DNA from: Solea solea | Lineage: Eukaryota; Chordata; Actinopteri; Pleuronectiformes; Soleidae | Direction of reading: 5' to 3' | Length of the DNA stretch: 64,000 bases | Assembly (NCBI RefSeq): GCF_958295425.1 | Contig: NC_081142.1 | Span: 13,977,821-14,041,820 of the forward strand | In this document: positions 10,613 through 23,739 of the stretch, one piece after another | Layout of the letters: each line of letters opens with the position of its first letter | Numbering within the stretch: position 1 is the first letter of the stretch | Notes under the pieces: generated by a model | What the model saw: the letters and a program-made list of their open reading frames with translations, nothing else | What the model was told of the DNA's origin: nothing | Database searches by the model: none | Program-made: the position numbers and the translations under genes

Positions 10613-13600
10613 CAAGAGAGCAAGATATTCTTGAACACAGGGGACTTCAAACCAAAACTATACACAGTGAATGTGTGAATTTCATGTGTAGATTTAGTGT
10701 CATGGTTCCAGGTGTGTCCCTAAACTGTTTGTTAGCCATTGAAAAAGCAAGAAACATGTAATGAGAAGGCTTCATGGTAATACTTCCACTGATGCCTCCA
10801 ATGGATCCTATTCCAATTCAGTGATTTGGACCAATGGAACCTATTAATATTTAAATGTAATTAGATCAGCACACATGCATATGCATGTTATTCGGGGTGA
10901 CTTCATCTGGAAGGGTTGTTCTCTATGTGAATTGGCGAAAAAAAACAACACTGATATTCAATTAACAGTCCACAAAGATTATTTCCTCAACTGATATAGT
11001 TATTTGTGAGGACGGTAACAAGGTCTGTCAGATTGCATATTCATTACAGATTAACATGTGGGACTGCCAGCTGTCCCAGCCAATCCCAGTCCTTCACTGC
11101 TGGTCACAGGTGGGGTTCTTGGACATGCAGCAGAGAGGCAAGACGAGGACAGCAGTTGTTAGCAGTTGTCTTGGGATTTGTGATGCTTTTTGAATATGTG
11201 TCAGGAACCTTATATTTGGATTGTAATATTCTTTTTCACAGAAAAAAAAAAATAGACACAATGAGCATGAAGCAAACATTTGGTTCATGATTATTAACGA
11301 AATGTGACGGGGAAGTGGCGACATTGCATCACATCCATAACACCACAGTAGAGAACATGTAAAGTAAAACACTAAGATCACTAAGATTACTTTTAAATGT
11401 CTTTATCTTAACTGGGTCTTACATCACTGCGATTCATCAGTATTCATCCCAAGTGACAAGTTGCCTCTATAAAATATTATGTCACGTAATGGATGATGTT
11501 GCTATGCAATAATCGAGTTTATCCCGCAGCTTGCAGAGGAGCGACTCCTCCACTCTTAAGGCCATGCCAAGTTTCTTTAAATACTTTCTCTGAGGCATAG
11601 AAAGCACATGAATGTACTAGAGAAGTACAGAAATAAGATCAGTGAAAAAAGATGCTCGAAAAAGCTTTTCCTTTATCCTTTTACCTGAAAAGCTTTTAAA
11701 TGGCACAGAGACACAAAACCTTACGTCAAAAAATGAGTACTATGATAAAACGAGTCTCCGCGAACATCCAGGGTCTCTCTCTGTTATACTTGTCTATGTC
11801 TGCACTGAAGGATTGTTGTGTCCTTAACTAGGACCCCCACCATATGAATCACCTTCACTATATTTGTGACCTTTGGAGGAGAAAATCAATATTGAATACT
11901 TTCTTTATTGCGTGCTATGATGGAATAACAATGTGATCGAGCTCACAGGTGTTGTGTGTTATTGAATGATTTATTATTTTGTTTGTTTGTTTTCTTTTTT
12001 TTTAAATGGATTAAAAAAAAGAATAATTCCACATTAAAAATGTTCAGTTTTAAGCCATTTATGTCTGTGTTGACAAAAAGTATGTGAGCGATTCACAACG
12101 CTACTACTTTGGGTAAATGGTACTAAATAACTACCTCTTTTTAGGTCCTTATTCTCTGGTGGACGTAAAAAAAAAAAGTTGAAATGAAACTCCCAAAAAA
12201 AGAAAACATAATTAACAGGACAAGAATGATCTGCGTGGCTTTTTATTCTGGTGGAGTCAGATGTTAAACATCGCCTGTAAGATGAGAGAGTGGTGAGCAA
12301 AATAACAGCTTCCTTGCTTTGAAAAGTCACACAAACCTGAAGAACGCCGGAAAAAATGTCGAGAGGTGGCGAAAGGATGCAGAGCTGTCAACATGACAAA
12401 TAATACAGACCGACAATGAGAGTTAATGATAGCAGACAACAAACAGCCAGTACCGTGTTTTTTATTTCGACATCTTGTTGACGTTTCTTATCTGAATGTG
12501 TCAGGCAGCAGGATGAGCTGAAGTTCCTGGATAACAAGGCACAAGAAGTAGGACTGAAGTGCTTCTTTTCCAGTAACACTGACTCAGTACAGCTGCTGTT
12601 AAATACATTAAGAGAACAACCACAGGAATGCATATGGCATAAATAGAAACTCCTCTTGTAATCATCCAGTTCCAGAGTCAAGGGTCAGTCCACATACAAG
12701 AGGAGCTTAACCCACACAAACAAATAGGAGGGTGGCACAAAAAAACCCCACAAAAGTCCAGCAAAACATCCAAAAAAAAGGGAAGACTCTTTTCTTTGAG
12801 GCTCTTCGAAACACGCCTGACATGTCGGTGGATTTGCTCTGGCCCTCAGATATTGGATGTCTACAATGAATCCTTTCATCCTGAGCTCCAAGCTAAGCAG
12901 CATTATCATAGCGCGGTATTTCAGCACAGATCAGACAGGGGAGGCTAAGGTGAATGCTGCCAACCAGCTGAGCTTTTATGAGTCTGCTTCGCTGAGGGAA
13001 TGAAATACGATCGAGGAAGTCCAGTTGAAGGCTTATGATGACTTTACACTTTTGCATGGCAAGGTTTTACAACTCTGGAGAGTTATCACCACTGCAATAA
13101 CTTGCTCCTCCATCTCAAGGCTCACGGTGTAAAGAGGAAAATTAGCCCAGCATCACAAGAACATACTGCCAGGTCCTGATCACTCAGTCACCTTTTATGT
13201 TGGTCTACTGCAGGCAGGAATTGAGCGTTCCCCTGCAATATTTCAAACAGGATAAAGGGCTTTTGACACCATGGCTGTTGCAGAGTTAGCCACCAACAGT
13301 GTAGTATCAAAGTCTCCGAATTGATGATTTTCAAATGTACTTTACATTGGCCGACAGCTGTGGTGCAAGCAGTTGAAATCTTAGGAATTGTGTAACTCTA
13401 TTTAAGACATTTGGCGAGGAGAAAGGGAAGCCTTCCACATTGATCTATAAATACAAGGAATATCTGTCTGTTCCCATAGCTGTCCAACGGGTCACTTGAC
13501 AGTTTAAAACATCTAAGAAATACAAAAGTTATCCAAGAAAGGCGTAGTAATTGCTCTATTATATTAATGTGAATCCATCCTTTGAGCGTACATTACACAA

Positions 13601-16359
13601 TGTTGCTCAAAAAAACAGTGTGCCAGGTTGCCATTACTTCCTGTGCATATCCACAATAAAAGTGCTCCTAGAATATGATTTCAGAGCCTAGTGGCGACAC
13701 AATGGCAGCCATTGTGTGTGTGTTTCGACAATCACCACAGTCTATTTTACACTTCACTAGCTTTGGATGAACCCATAAAGCGACTGTGCCGAGCCACGGC
13801 CTGGTAAACTTGGCTACAGCGAAGCTCTCCATTGCTTCATTGCGGTGGAAACTCATATAAATTCATGACTTCTTCTTTCTTGTCTGTTCATGAGAAAACA
13901 GGAACCCTTCAATGGCCTTATCAACGAGAGACCCTGCTTATCTTGGTTACCGGGACCGGACAAAATGGAAGTATTTCATTTCAAGTATAAACAGTTCTTT
14001 GAACGGACATTTATGGATCGCACAAAACCTTCACGTCAAGCAGGCGAAATGCAAAAGTGGACAGCAGGACGGAGCTAAGGCTTTGGTGTCGATGTTGCTC
14101 ATTTGATGGACATGCACAGAAGGGTGGAGGGGGCTCAGATGGAGGTCTAGTTAGGCACCTCAGAAGCAGTTGATTTATGCATGCTATGCTAATTAGCGGC
14201 TCTATTTTCTTTCATCATTCACTTGCCACCTGAGATGTCCTTGGGCAAGAAAAACAAACACGACGAGTGTGCAGGCACATCTAAACCTCCAACTGGAATT
14301 GTGACGCCATTGGGAACCTGTGGGCTGGTTTGATTTTAGTAGATTGACCCCTGCGTTTGGAGTTCAATACATATAATACAGTCGTTGTCATGCTGTACAT
14401 TTGAGACCTTTGCAGTGGATTGAGAATATATATTTAAAAGTTCTGAATGCGTAGGGTCTGTGCAGTGGCAGCAGCTTCATTTCTACATCTGTATTTCCAC
14501 ATAATGTGTTCATTATTATAGGTTATCCCACATCATGGTGGCAGCTGGAGACCAACAGATGAGAAGAAAATACTCTTGTCCCTTGTGTCATATTTATGTA
14601 TGAGTAGTGACAGTTGCATGTGACGAGGGTAGACAGTTGAATTTGATAAAATACTGCGGGGGCACATTTTCTTACCTCCACTGTGGTGACACTAAAAGGC
14701 ACTCCAGAACTTTATCTGAACTATAAGTCGAGATAATCTGTGTATCATGTAATGAGTATCCTTCATAGAGTGCCATTTAAAAGGCAAAGCACAAAAAAAC
14801 TCTTAAGCAACTGCTGTCCTTTCGCCTATTGTCAAACCCCATTTTGTAACGTTCATAAATTAAATTTGAGAAAAATGCCAAAAAAAAAGAAGTGAACATT
14901 ACGTTCCATGCTGAGTTAAGTTGGGTTAATTTAATTTGATTAATTGATTTAATTGATATTCTGCCAAAAGCGGCATTTTAAAAGAAAAAACATGTTTATA
15001 TTAAAATATGTGGACCATACAAAGCTTCCTCTGTTGATGGTTTGTTGTTGCAGCAGAGGACTTTTCTGCTGTTCAGGTGCACCGACTCGTACATTTTTAA
15101 TTAAAGTTGATTCCAGTGTCAAATTGTGAAGCATTACAAGTGATTTTCCAGGATATCTCCAATAAGATATCGGCGTCTGGCAGGGGAAAACAGACAACGC
15201 ATATCTGGTTCTATTATGTACGGAATGTAGCGGTTAATAATCTCTCCTGATAAATTATCAGAGATAAAACTGGCTAAAATGAACAATGAAATAAAGATGT
15301 GTAAATGGAGAATGAGGAGACAGAAAAACAGCAAACGGAGGGAAAGCATTTAGTCATAGTTAACATAAATCACACAGCATCGCAGTCAATATTCTACCCA
15401 TCATTTAACCTCTCCTGACGGGGATAACTTCACTGCTTTTGAAATGCAGACATACTTCCAATATGTAATTATTTTGTTTACGACCTCACATTCACTGGCT
15501 CATACTGCCGTAGTCACCATGAATCCTATTGACCTTTGGAACCCCCTTCTCTGAAGAGTGGATGGTGAACAGGAGCCACTGTAATTCCTCACATATTTGA
15601 TCATGCTTTGTTTGTGAGACGACTAAAAGGAGGGGACAGAAAGACAGTTGACGGACCACACAGCCACTGTGGTGCATTTCTTTCCGAGTGTAGGACGGCG
15701 CATTTGTGTTGCTATGAGCGGTTTGTAATCACACCAACGTCACTACCCAGCAGCCTTCTGAGGGTTTCTGCAGCGGCGCTACGGCAAACACCTGTCGGCT
15801 CCCAGATAGAGGGAGAGAGCACAGCCTGCCTCGTTCTTTTATATTTCAGTCATTATTTCAGTACTCATGCTGTGCTTACATTCTGTCTTGCCTCAGGCGC
15901 CCGCTAAGAACCCCACGAGCGCTGTCACCACCTCATGTGCGTACACGTGCAAAACGCGCAGGCCCACACAACGCTGTCTCTCCTCCATCTTACAATTAAA
16001 GAACCAATGAAAACAAAATGAAGTGGATTTGACTTGCAATTCATGCAAAGACAAAGAAGGGGAGAAAGATTTAGGCAGCAGGTATTGGGATTATGTTGGC
16101 AACGAAAACGACTGTTCATTACTTCAATTCATTCATTAATATAAAATCGCAGGCTGTTTGTGAATCTGTAGTCATCCTTGAGTAACAACATGGTTAAGCA
16201 TCTTTAAAACACAGTGCTGTAACATCATAAATACATTTTTACATGAGCTAATACTCTCATGGTTGTCAGTGAGAAGGATACAGGTGTTGCCGGCATCTGT
16301 TTGAAGACTAGATCATGGCTGATAAAACGTGTGCAAAAACCAAGCTGAGTCAGACACAT
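10613..16359. other. Long non-coding stretch
   Basis: A 5.7-kb segment with no supported coding frame and little recognisable repeat. Near 14170-14200 lies a homeodomain/octamer-like cluster (TATGCATGC, ATGCTAATTAGC). A block at 13675-13850 (GTGGCGACACAATGGCAGCC and onward) has a moderate CpG content. Neither is enough to call an element. Confidence 0.55.
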
Positions 16360-16773
16360 CCCTCCATAATGTCAGTCAGTCAGTCAGTCATCATCTACCG
16401 CTTTATCCTCTGCCAGAGGGTCGCGGGGGGTGCTGTGCCAATCTCAGCTACATCGGGCGATAGGCGGGGTACACCCTGGACAGTTCGCCAGTCCATCGCA
16501 GGGCCACACACAGATAGAGACGAACAACCATTCACTCTCGCACTCACTCCTATGGTCAATTTAGATTGTCCAATTTACCTATCCCCACATTGCATGTTTT
16601 TGGACTGTGGGAGGAAGCCGGAGAACCCGGAGAGAACCCACGCACACACGGGGAGAACATGCAAACTCCATGCAGAAAGGCCCTTGTTCCAACCGGGGCT
16701 CGAACCCGGGTCTTCTCGCTGCAAGGCGAGAGTGCTAACCACTACACCACCGTGTGGCCCCCCTCCATAATGT
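16360..16773 (-). mobile_element. Full-length tRNA-derived SINE, copy 2, with target-site duplications
   Basis: The body is 16373-16760 and is about 98% identical by eye to copy 1 (6458-6830). It differs mainly at CpG-type transitions, an extra 11 bp (CGATAGGCGGG) and one extra tail unit: 388 bp against 373 bp. The perfect 13-bp repeat CCCTCCATAATGT flanks it at 16360-16372 and 16761-16773. Box A here is TAGTGGTTAGCA and box B is GGTTCGAGCCC, both on the minus strand. The near-identity and intact duplications point to recent insertion. The 151-codon frame across it is not a gene. Confidence 0.92.
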
Positions 16774-17319
16774 AACTTTTCTTATTTATTTTTGATTGTT
16801 TTTGTTTTTAAATATTGTGACTGCATGTCTTTTACAGCTCAGACACAACAGACTCATTATTTTCGCTTTCTCCCAATGGGCATCTTATAATGGCAGTGTT
16901 GCTCTGACCACCACACTGCAAGAGCTCAGAGAGGCTGTTTCACTGTGGAAAATAAAAATAAATCAGAATAAGTGCTTTTCCTCTGTTTTGTTTTTTTTTG
17001 ACAGTGGAGGGATGACGTCATGCAACCATTTTGGCAGGAAGCGGCACAGTTCACATCCATAACCAGCAGCATATACGGTAATACGGTATGTCATTGAACT
17101 TGTCTCTTCACCAACTGTTTCCATAAAAGGGGAACCCGCAGGCAGCAGATTCTGCCTGTACTGTAGAGCGATCACTTCATATCAGGTACTGAATCACGCT
17201 GCTGAAGTTGGCATCAAGAGTCACAGTTTCCCCAGTCAGCAGCTAAGGGGAAACTTAAAGGAAACTGCATTTTGAGCCTCATTTATAAAACTTTTATTGT
17301 AATTTTGACAAAGTTAAAT
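16774..17319. other. Non-coding stretch
   Basis: No supported frame. Short T runs near 16990-16999. Confidence 0.6.
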
Positions 17320-17470
17320 GCCCCTTTTCCACTAGTGTGGCACGCTTCACCTTTGCATTTCCATTAGCTATATAGTACCTGGTACTTTTTTAGTACCTGC
17401 TCTGGCATGGTTCCAAGACGTCAGACTGCCGGCCACTGATTGGTCAGAGAGCTGTCAAGTGGCACGAGTA
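17320..17470. mobile_element. Possible decayed hAT-like fragment
   Basis: The text CCCCTTTTCCACTAGTGTGG, followed by GGTACTTTTTTAGTACC and CTGATTGGTCAGAGAGC, resembles a fish DNA-transposon end region that I remember. GGTACTTTTTTAGTACC is itself a short inverted repeat (GGTACT/AGTACC). Only one end is recognisable. Confidence 0.35.
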
Positions 17471-17597
17471 AGATGTCCTACACAAGTGTAGATCAGTTAA
17501 AAACACTTAAAAATCCTAAAAACTAATTTCCAACAATTACCAGGGAAATGTTTAAAATATCATTATTTAACAAAGAAATCTGCTGTATTTAGCGACT

Positions 17598-17992
17598 GAA
17601 CCTGCGGGTTAGGGTTAGTGAAACATTCTGCAAATAAGGCGGGTCGCGTCGGGCCTCGGGCTTCCTTTTTTCCCCCTCATAAAACACATTTCTTGCAGTT
17701 TGTAAATTATATGTTGTGTGATGTGAATCATCGCTGTTCACCTGTGGTGAAGAGTAAATCTGGCTGCCTGCTTGATGGAGAGGGGCAGACCTGGAGGACC
17801 CAGATGACGCAAGCCAGGAGACGGGTGCTGCGTCAACAGCAGCAGCAGCAGCAGCATCCGCTCCGGCTGCAAATAAAACACCGCGCTTCTAATCAATGGG
17901 AAAATATATTTTGGGCCGGGTCGGGTTCGGGTCTAAAGACCCGCGGGCTGGCTTGGGTCGGGTTGTAATTTTCAGGCCAGTTGAGAACTCTA
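17598..17992. mobile_element. hAT-like non-autonomous element (probable)
   Basis: The right border, reversed, reads TAGAGTTCTCAACTGGCCTG and is followed by repeated CGGGTCGGGTTCGGGTC-type motifs. Related motifs (GCGGGTCGCGTCGGGCC) recur near the left side at 17639. Clusters of CGGGT subterminal repeats and a TAGAG..CTC.. border are typical of hAT-type elements as I know them. A small hairpin GGGTCTAAAGACCC sits inside. The left border is degenerate, no duplication is seen, and a 116-codon frame across it has no domain. Confidence 0.45.
17837..17854. repeat. (CAG)6 trinucleotide repeat
   Basis: Six CAG units within the hAT-like block. Confidence 0.9.
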
Positions 17993-17999
17993 ATCTGGA

Positions 18000-18944
18000 C
18001 TAATGCCCTGTATCCATACTCATGCAAAGCATCTGGGGGTACAGTGAGGGAGAAGTCTTAATACTTGAAACTGGCCAATGGTGCGATTCAGTTTTTCAGT
18101 TTTTTCCTGCCAAAATGGCGGTGTAAGCAAACTGAGTCATGTGACATATGCGGCACCATACTGTATATGCCTCATTATTAGTCACATGACTCATATGGCT
18201 AAAGCAGTAAATAGTCTACTCAGTGTGAGCATGTTTGTAAGCAGTGACTCATTGTACACAGGTTTCACACACAAAGACTCACTGAAACAGCAGTGCAGTG
18301 ACACTTTTTATTTTATTTATTCATTTATTTTTAAATAATAATTGATCAAATCAGGATAGACCAAACAAACAAAGCGTTTGGTCTTCAAGTGATACAAGGA
18401 GCAGCGTGATGACATTGACTCAAGATTGCCTGTGTGTCCTCTCCTCGGTGAAATGATGATCCCTGCAGCACTCTAACTGTTTTGCCAATATTGCAAAGTT
18501 ATACAGAGATGTTTTTAAGCTTTATTCCAGAGACACCATGGTGTTATCAGTTTCAGTTTTTCATCTGCTATAAAACACACGCATTGCTGGATGTTGTGTA
18601 TTTTTGAACGACATAGTGAGGAATTACAAATCACCAGTTTTTCTATCAGCATTTTGTAATGAAACAATTCAAATACCACTGACTTGGCAGTTTGATGAAA
18701 ATGCAGAAAGAGGGGCAGCATGATGTCAGTATAAATGAAAGTCATTACAGGTTTTTTTTTTTTTTTTTCTGCAAACAGTATTCACTTTCTATAAAGCAAT
18801 ATACACATGCTGCTGGTGGAGCCTGGTCTCTGCGGTTACTGAAAATATACAATTCAAATAACCCTAATACTATGTGTTTAGACATTTGACTTTCACTAAA
18901 ACACAATAGCAGCAATATTACTTTTATTCAATTAATATGCAGTG
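18000..18944. other. Non-coding stretch
   Basis: Contains a 17-T run at 18752-18768. No coding frame or named repeat. Confidence 0.6.
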
Positions 18945-19143
18945 GTGGCCACACGGTTGGTGTAATGGTCAGTGACCCAGGTTTGAGCCCCGGTTGGAAC
19001 AAGACTCTTTCTGCAAGACTCTTTCACATAGGTGTGAATGTGAGAGTGAATAGATGTTTGTCTCTATGTGTGGCCCTGTGATGGCACAATACCCCCCACG
19101 ACCCTCCAGTGGAGGGTAAATCGGTAGATAATGGATGGATGGA
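18945..19143 (+). mobile_element. SINE, copy 3, internally deleted
   Basis: The plus-strand copy starts GGCCACACGGTTGGTGTAA and keeps a box-B-like GGTTTGAGCCC. It then jumps to the ATGTGTGGCCCTGTGATGG segment and ends GGTAGATAATGGATGG. It is 199 bp against 373-388 bp for the full copies, so roughly half the body is missing. The tail is (GGAT)n instead of (TGAC)n. No clear target-site duplication remains, and divergence is much higher than between copies 1 and 2, so this is an older insertion. Confidence 0.8.
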
Positions 19144-21904
19144 ACATGTCGTGGCCATTTGTCCAAAAACAACAAATCTAAGTCCAACTAAACTGAATCA
19201 AAAGAGGCATATGCCATATGTCCGGTTCAGGTTATTGCCGCTTGGTGTGCTTTTACTGTCCAGAAAGCAAACAAACATGGAAAAGGAACAAATGAATCCA
19301 TGTTTGCCCCTAAATCCTGTTAAAAAAAAATAAAAAAAATAAAAGAACATAGGTCCACTGAGGTGCATTGTGGTCCCTTACTAGTCATCCTACGTATGCA
19401 ACTTATGTGACGACACCATGCCCATACCAAAACATATGACAAAAACTCAAATAGGCTAAATCTGTGGTTCTTAAACCTTTCATACCAAGTACCACGTGAG
19501 ATCTCGGGTAAAAGCATATCACCAACGTTAAATTACAGATTTATTCCAAAATAAGATCATTTCCTCTCTCATCATCCTCCTCTTCCTCACATAATTTCAC
19601 TATACCAGAGTGTGACAGCATTTCTGATTGTCATTGAAGTACCATTTGGTGGCAGTGATTGTATGCGTTTTACTTCCAAACCAATACACCTGCTTCTGTC
19701 CATTCTAACTGTTTGCAAAGCCACCATGAATGTCTCTCTTTTGGTGTTCTTTTTCCTCTCTTCTGTCTTTTTGCAAACCTTACATTTGAAGCAAATTCAC
19801 ACCGTGTTGTTCATGTGCTACCTGAATGCACAGGCCAGTGTATGTACAGTATGGAAGAGTGTTGGTAAAGTGCAATGGGAGAGAAAGAGAGAGAGAAAGA
19901 GAAGCACAACCTCGACTGCCTTGAATTTGTCAGTATATTGCCCATCAAGTAAAATCATTACTTCCTGGAATCACTCTCTTCCTACATATGAGGTTCCATT
20001 TTCAGATGAACCCTGTAACGAGACATCATAAATTGTTGGCAGTAAGTTTTGAAATGGCTTACAAATTTAGAACAACTTTAATGACATTGTGCCCCCTTAG
20101 GCACCACTTGGGCATTGCACGACATTTTACTGGTTATTTATTCTTGGTAGCTATTGTTTGCTCTGAATACAAATGGTTGCTTTAAGGAGCTTTCTGTACA
20201 TCCGTCAACAGTGTTGATCATGGTGAATGTCTGCAAGAATGAAGTCAAATTAAAGCCAGGGGAATTTGCATCTCATGTCTTTCTGTAAAGCCAGTGAGAA
20301 GATGAGTCGATCATACATTGCTATATGTATACATTCCTATATGTGGCATGTATGCATAGGCTACACTACTAAGTGAAATTATCCAGAGTTTTTAAACTGT
20401 ATTGCATGGATTATTAGAATATTAAGTGATGACTTGATGATTTAAAAGCAAGAACATCCCTCTTGGTTCACCCTCTCCCAGCCTCATTGTGTGTCACTAC
20501 GTCAGATATGGCAGGAGTTGTGCTGTTGTGATTGATGACACGATTTCACCAGTTCACCTGGCATGCACAAGGGCTAAAGCTTTCAGAGTATTTCACAGCG
20601 ATAGATTGTGAGAGGAGTGAAAGGTCGGTGGGGGGCGGACTCACTTTTTTTAACACATTTATCTTCTACACTACAGGCGACGACAGTCACGGCATCATGT
20701 GAAAATAGTCTGTTCAAACAAGAAGTGAACAGGCTTCAGCATCCGTTTTATTCCGAGGTAATACCCAGAATCAGCATTGATACTTGGTACTTGATAGAGA
20801 ATATAAAGTAATAAAGAGGCTATTTCACGTGGCAACGCAAAGTGCACCTAGTGCTTTTGCATGATGCTGTTGGGTTGGATCAGTGACAAGTTAGCAGCTG
20901 CGTTTTATGCCAAGATCTGGGGCAAGACTTTATAGAAAGCCTGTCTGGAGAATCCTCTAGAGAAGCCTTTTTTTTTTTCTTGACGTACACACACATAAAC
21001 ACACATTTGCACCATGAACACACACAAAGACGTCACAAAAATAATGCATCCATCTTCATATGCATAACGGGTACCAAACCCCGAGTCAAATTGAAACATT
21101 AAGACGCAGTCAAACATATGTGACACATGTAAGCAGGCCTACACACACACAGACACACACACACACACAGCACATACTGTAGACCTGACATACATTCATG
21201 CACACTCACATCCAGACAAATTCCCTCATGTTTGCTCCAGCTTTTCCTTTCTTTCACATTCTGCTGCTCCTACATCCAAGGCATAATCAGCCTCTCTAAT
21301 CCATTCCCTTGCATTAAGTGCTGCTTCTTCCTCTGTTTGGCCTCTAGCACTTACTGCACTAGCTACTGACAGCACTGTTGTTTTCCAAAGAAAAACCCCC
21401 TTGCGGTCACGGCAGGGAGAAGGAAAGGAACGAGAAGCAGATCCCTCTGGTGCCTCTTGGAAGATATCCTCTTATTTTTGTGTTCGCCCCCTTTAAAGAA
21501 GACAGGCGGCTTTTTCAGCTTTTGTTTGGGGAATGTCATTGAACAAAACAAGCAAGTTGTGCCAGCATCCCAGCCTGTGGAGAGAGCTATTTCTAGCTAT
21601 GGATCAGATGAGAAAGCTTTGTGAAGATTCTTCGAATTTTTGGGTTTATTAACAGTGCTACAGTGTATCGGTGTCTACCTAACTAGAACATCGTTAAACC
21701 ACTGTAAAAATACAATAAAATAAATAAATAAATTATTACAAACGTTGAATTGGCTGTTCAGTGTCAGTCATCCAAGTATGTTTTAGTTGCACAGGAAATT
21801 AAAAGCGGCAGAAATGGCACCCAGTGTGTTCCTCTGCTGCTGTAGCCTATTAGCTTCAGGGTGCAAGGTGTCGTACATTCAGAAATGATCCTCTTTGAAT
21901 TTTT
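19144..21904. other. Non-coding stretch
   Basis: Includes an A-rich block (19320-19345) and a compound CA repeat at 21140-21169. No coding frame is supported. Confidence 0.6.
21140..21169. repeat. (CA)n microsatellite, one interruption
   Basis: CA dinucleotides broken once by AG. Confidence 0.9.
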
Positions 21905-22325
21905 TTGGAGTTACTGTTGCTTCTCATTGATATTGGCACAGTGCTTGGACCTGGGCTCTACAGCGTGAGTGAAAAAAAAATTTGCACCGACTTTCACGAA
22001 ACTTGGTGGGATCACGTTATGGACCAAGTCGAACAAAAAAGTCAATCGGGACCATGGCCTCAGCGCAACAGGAAGTCGGCCATTTTGAATGTTGGCGTCC
22101 GCCTTTGCGAATTGGATGCCATGTCAATGACGAAACTTGTCTGTGCACGTTTATAGTTCCAACATAACAAAACAAAACAAATGGGTCAATTTGTACTTCA
22201 CCTTTTTGAAATGGTTTTGTGGATTCAAAAGGGCGTGGCCACGGAAGGAAGGAAGGAGACCCTGACCATGTCTACGGACTTGATCCAACAGGAATTTGGT
22301 CATGTACGCGAGGGCCCTTTACATG
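21905..22325. repeat. Probable dispersed fish repeat
   Basis: The text CACGAAACTTGGTGGGATC, then CAACAGGAAGTCGGCCATTT, then GCGAGGGCCCTTTACATG, is a string of motifs that I recall in this order in many teleost loci. The two overlapping frames here encode no recognisable domain. Borders and class are not determinable by eye. Confidence 0.4.
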
Positions 22326-22554
22326 ACTGTGAGCCCTATGAGCAGTCCTAGATTATAATGTTCCTCTCTGTGTGTAAATGAGCAGCGGCTACTATTAATA
22401 CATAGTCATAACATTAATTTAATAGTGCAAACCGATATTTCATGTTTGTGTTGCAATTTCTCATGTAATATTTTAGTTATAAGCAGCTTTTCTTCCTATT
22501 GTAGTCATATAGGTTATTTCAAACATTAACCTGTTAACACCAAGCATATTGCAG

Positions 22555-22920
22555 ACAACAAATTCAAAATTCAAAGGCATATTTCGCCATTAGAAAGATG
22601 AATGTCTATTGAAACTGGGTCATCTATGTAGTAGAAATGTGAAATAATATTTGAAGCAAGTGCCTTCTTGGCTGAGATTTTTTTTTTTAAATTTTGGCTC
22701 ATGTAGATGAACGACAACAACTCCCAGCATGCACTGCGCTCGCTGCCCCGCGAGAGTCTCGCTGTCTCAAGCTTCGAAGCAGACAGCACTAGTTGTGTAA
22801 ACACACAAATCCGTGCAGTAAATTGCAAATGACTGCCAGATATTGAAAGTCATTCTGGAAAAATGGGCAAAAGCACTTACTCACAGGGTCATTTTCAAGA
22901 CGGACATTTTGAGGCTTAGG
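22555..22920. repeat. Possible MITE or dispersed repeat
   Basis: The sequence includes GGCATATTTCGCCATTAG, a T run (22679-22688), CAACTCCCAGCATGCACTGC with a CpG-rich neighbourhood, and CTCACAGGGTCATTTTCAAG. The composition shift and motif order match my memory of a fish repeat. Terminal inverted repeats were not found. Confidence 0.35.
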
Positions 22921-23739
22921 TAAAATGTTAATAATGTTCAATAAACTGCCCCCTTATAAGCAAAACCACCTGCTGTGTCAGTCTGATGTTCCTTCATGTG
23001 GCCGGCATGTGTTGCAGCATGAAGCAGAGACTTGTCCGCAGCAGGTAAACTGAGCCAGTGTCTCAGGTGTCCCTATTTTGAGAGGACGGTGGTTTTAAGG
23101 CTTTTGAAACCGTAGAACAATAAAGAGTGTTGGCTTATCACAACAGCCACTACAATTATAGTGTAATTATATTAAATTCATCCTGCTGTCATTCTGCATT
23201 CTGCCTGTGATGCTAAAAAAAAAGAATCCATTTGTGCTCAGTGTTCCGGCCAGACATGCCCTGGAGACTAATGTCCCGATTGCATTCAGGGTTTTGCTTT
23301 GAGCTACATGCAAAATACATTTACAAGGAGATTCATATAAAGTGGCATCATTTATGATGCAACGAAGAGGTAGATTGTATAATGGAACTCGAAGGAGGAG
23401 ATTATTAAAAACGTAGGTAGACCAAACAAAGTAAACAAGGAGGACCACCTTCCTTATTTTTTAAATAATAACTCTTTGGGAGCTAATAATCCTCCCTCGT
23501 AATGAAGGGTTGACTCAATGTCACTTAATTAATTTATCTTTGTAGTCGGGTAAATTTGTAAAAGCCTGTTTTTACTTCATTTGCATTGTAAGTGAGGAAT
23601 AGACGGAGAAAGATATCAAATGTGCAGTTATCAGATTTGGTAACATTAGTGGCCGTATATATCTCCCCTGTTGCTGATGTTGTTCTTTGTTTTAATCTGA
23701 GCTTGGCCTTTAAAAAGGGAGGTTTTTTTCTTCTCTCTC
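22921..23739. other. Non-coding stretch
   Basis: No supported coding frame and no named repeat. Confidence 0.6.

Noticed and set aside
17606..17621. Telomere-like TTAGGGTTAG
   Set aside because: Only about two units. A similar two-unit match occurs at 49280-49295. Both are within chance expectation and neither marks an interstitial telomere.
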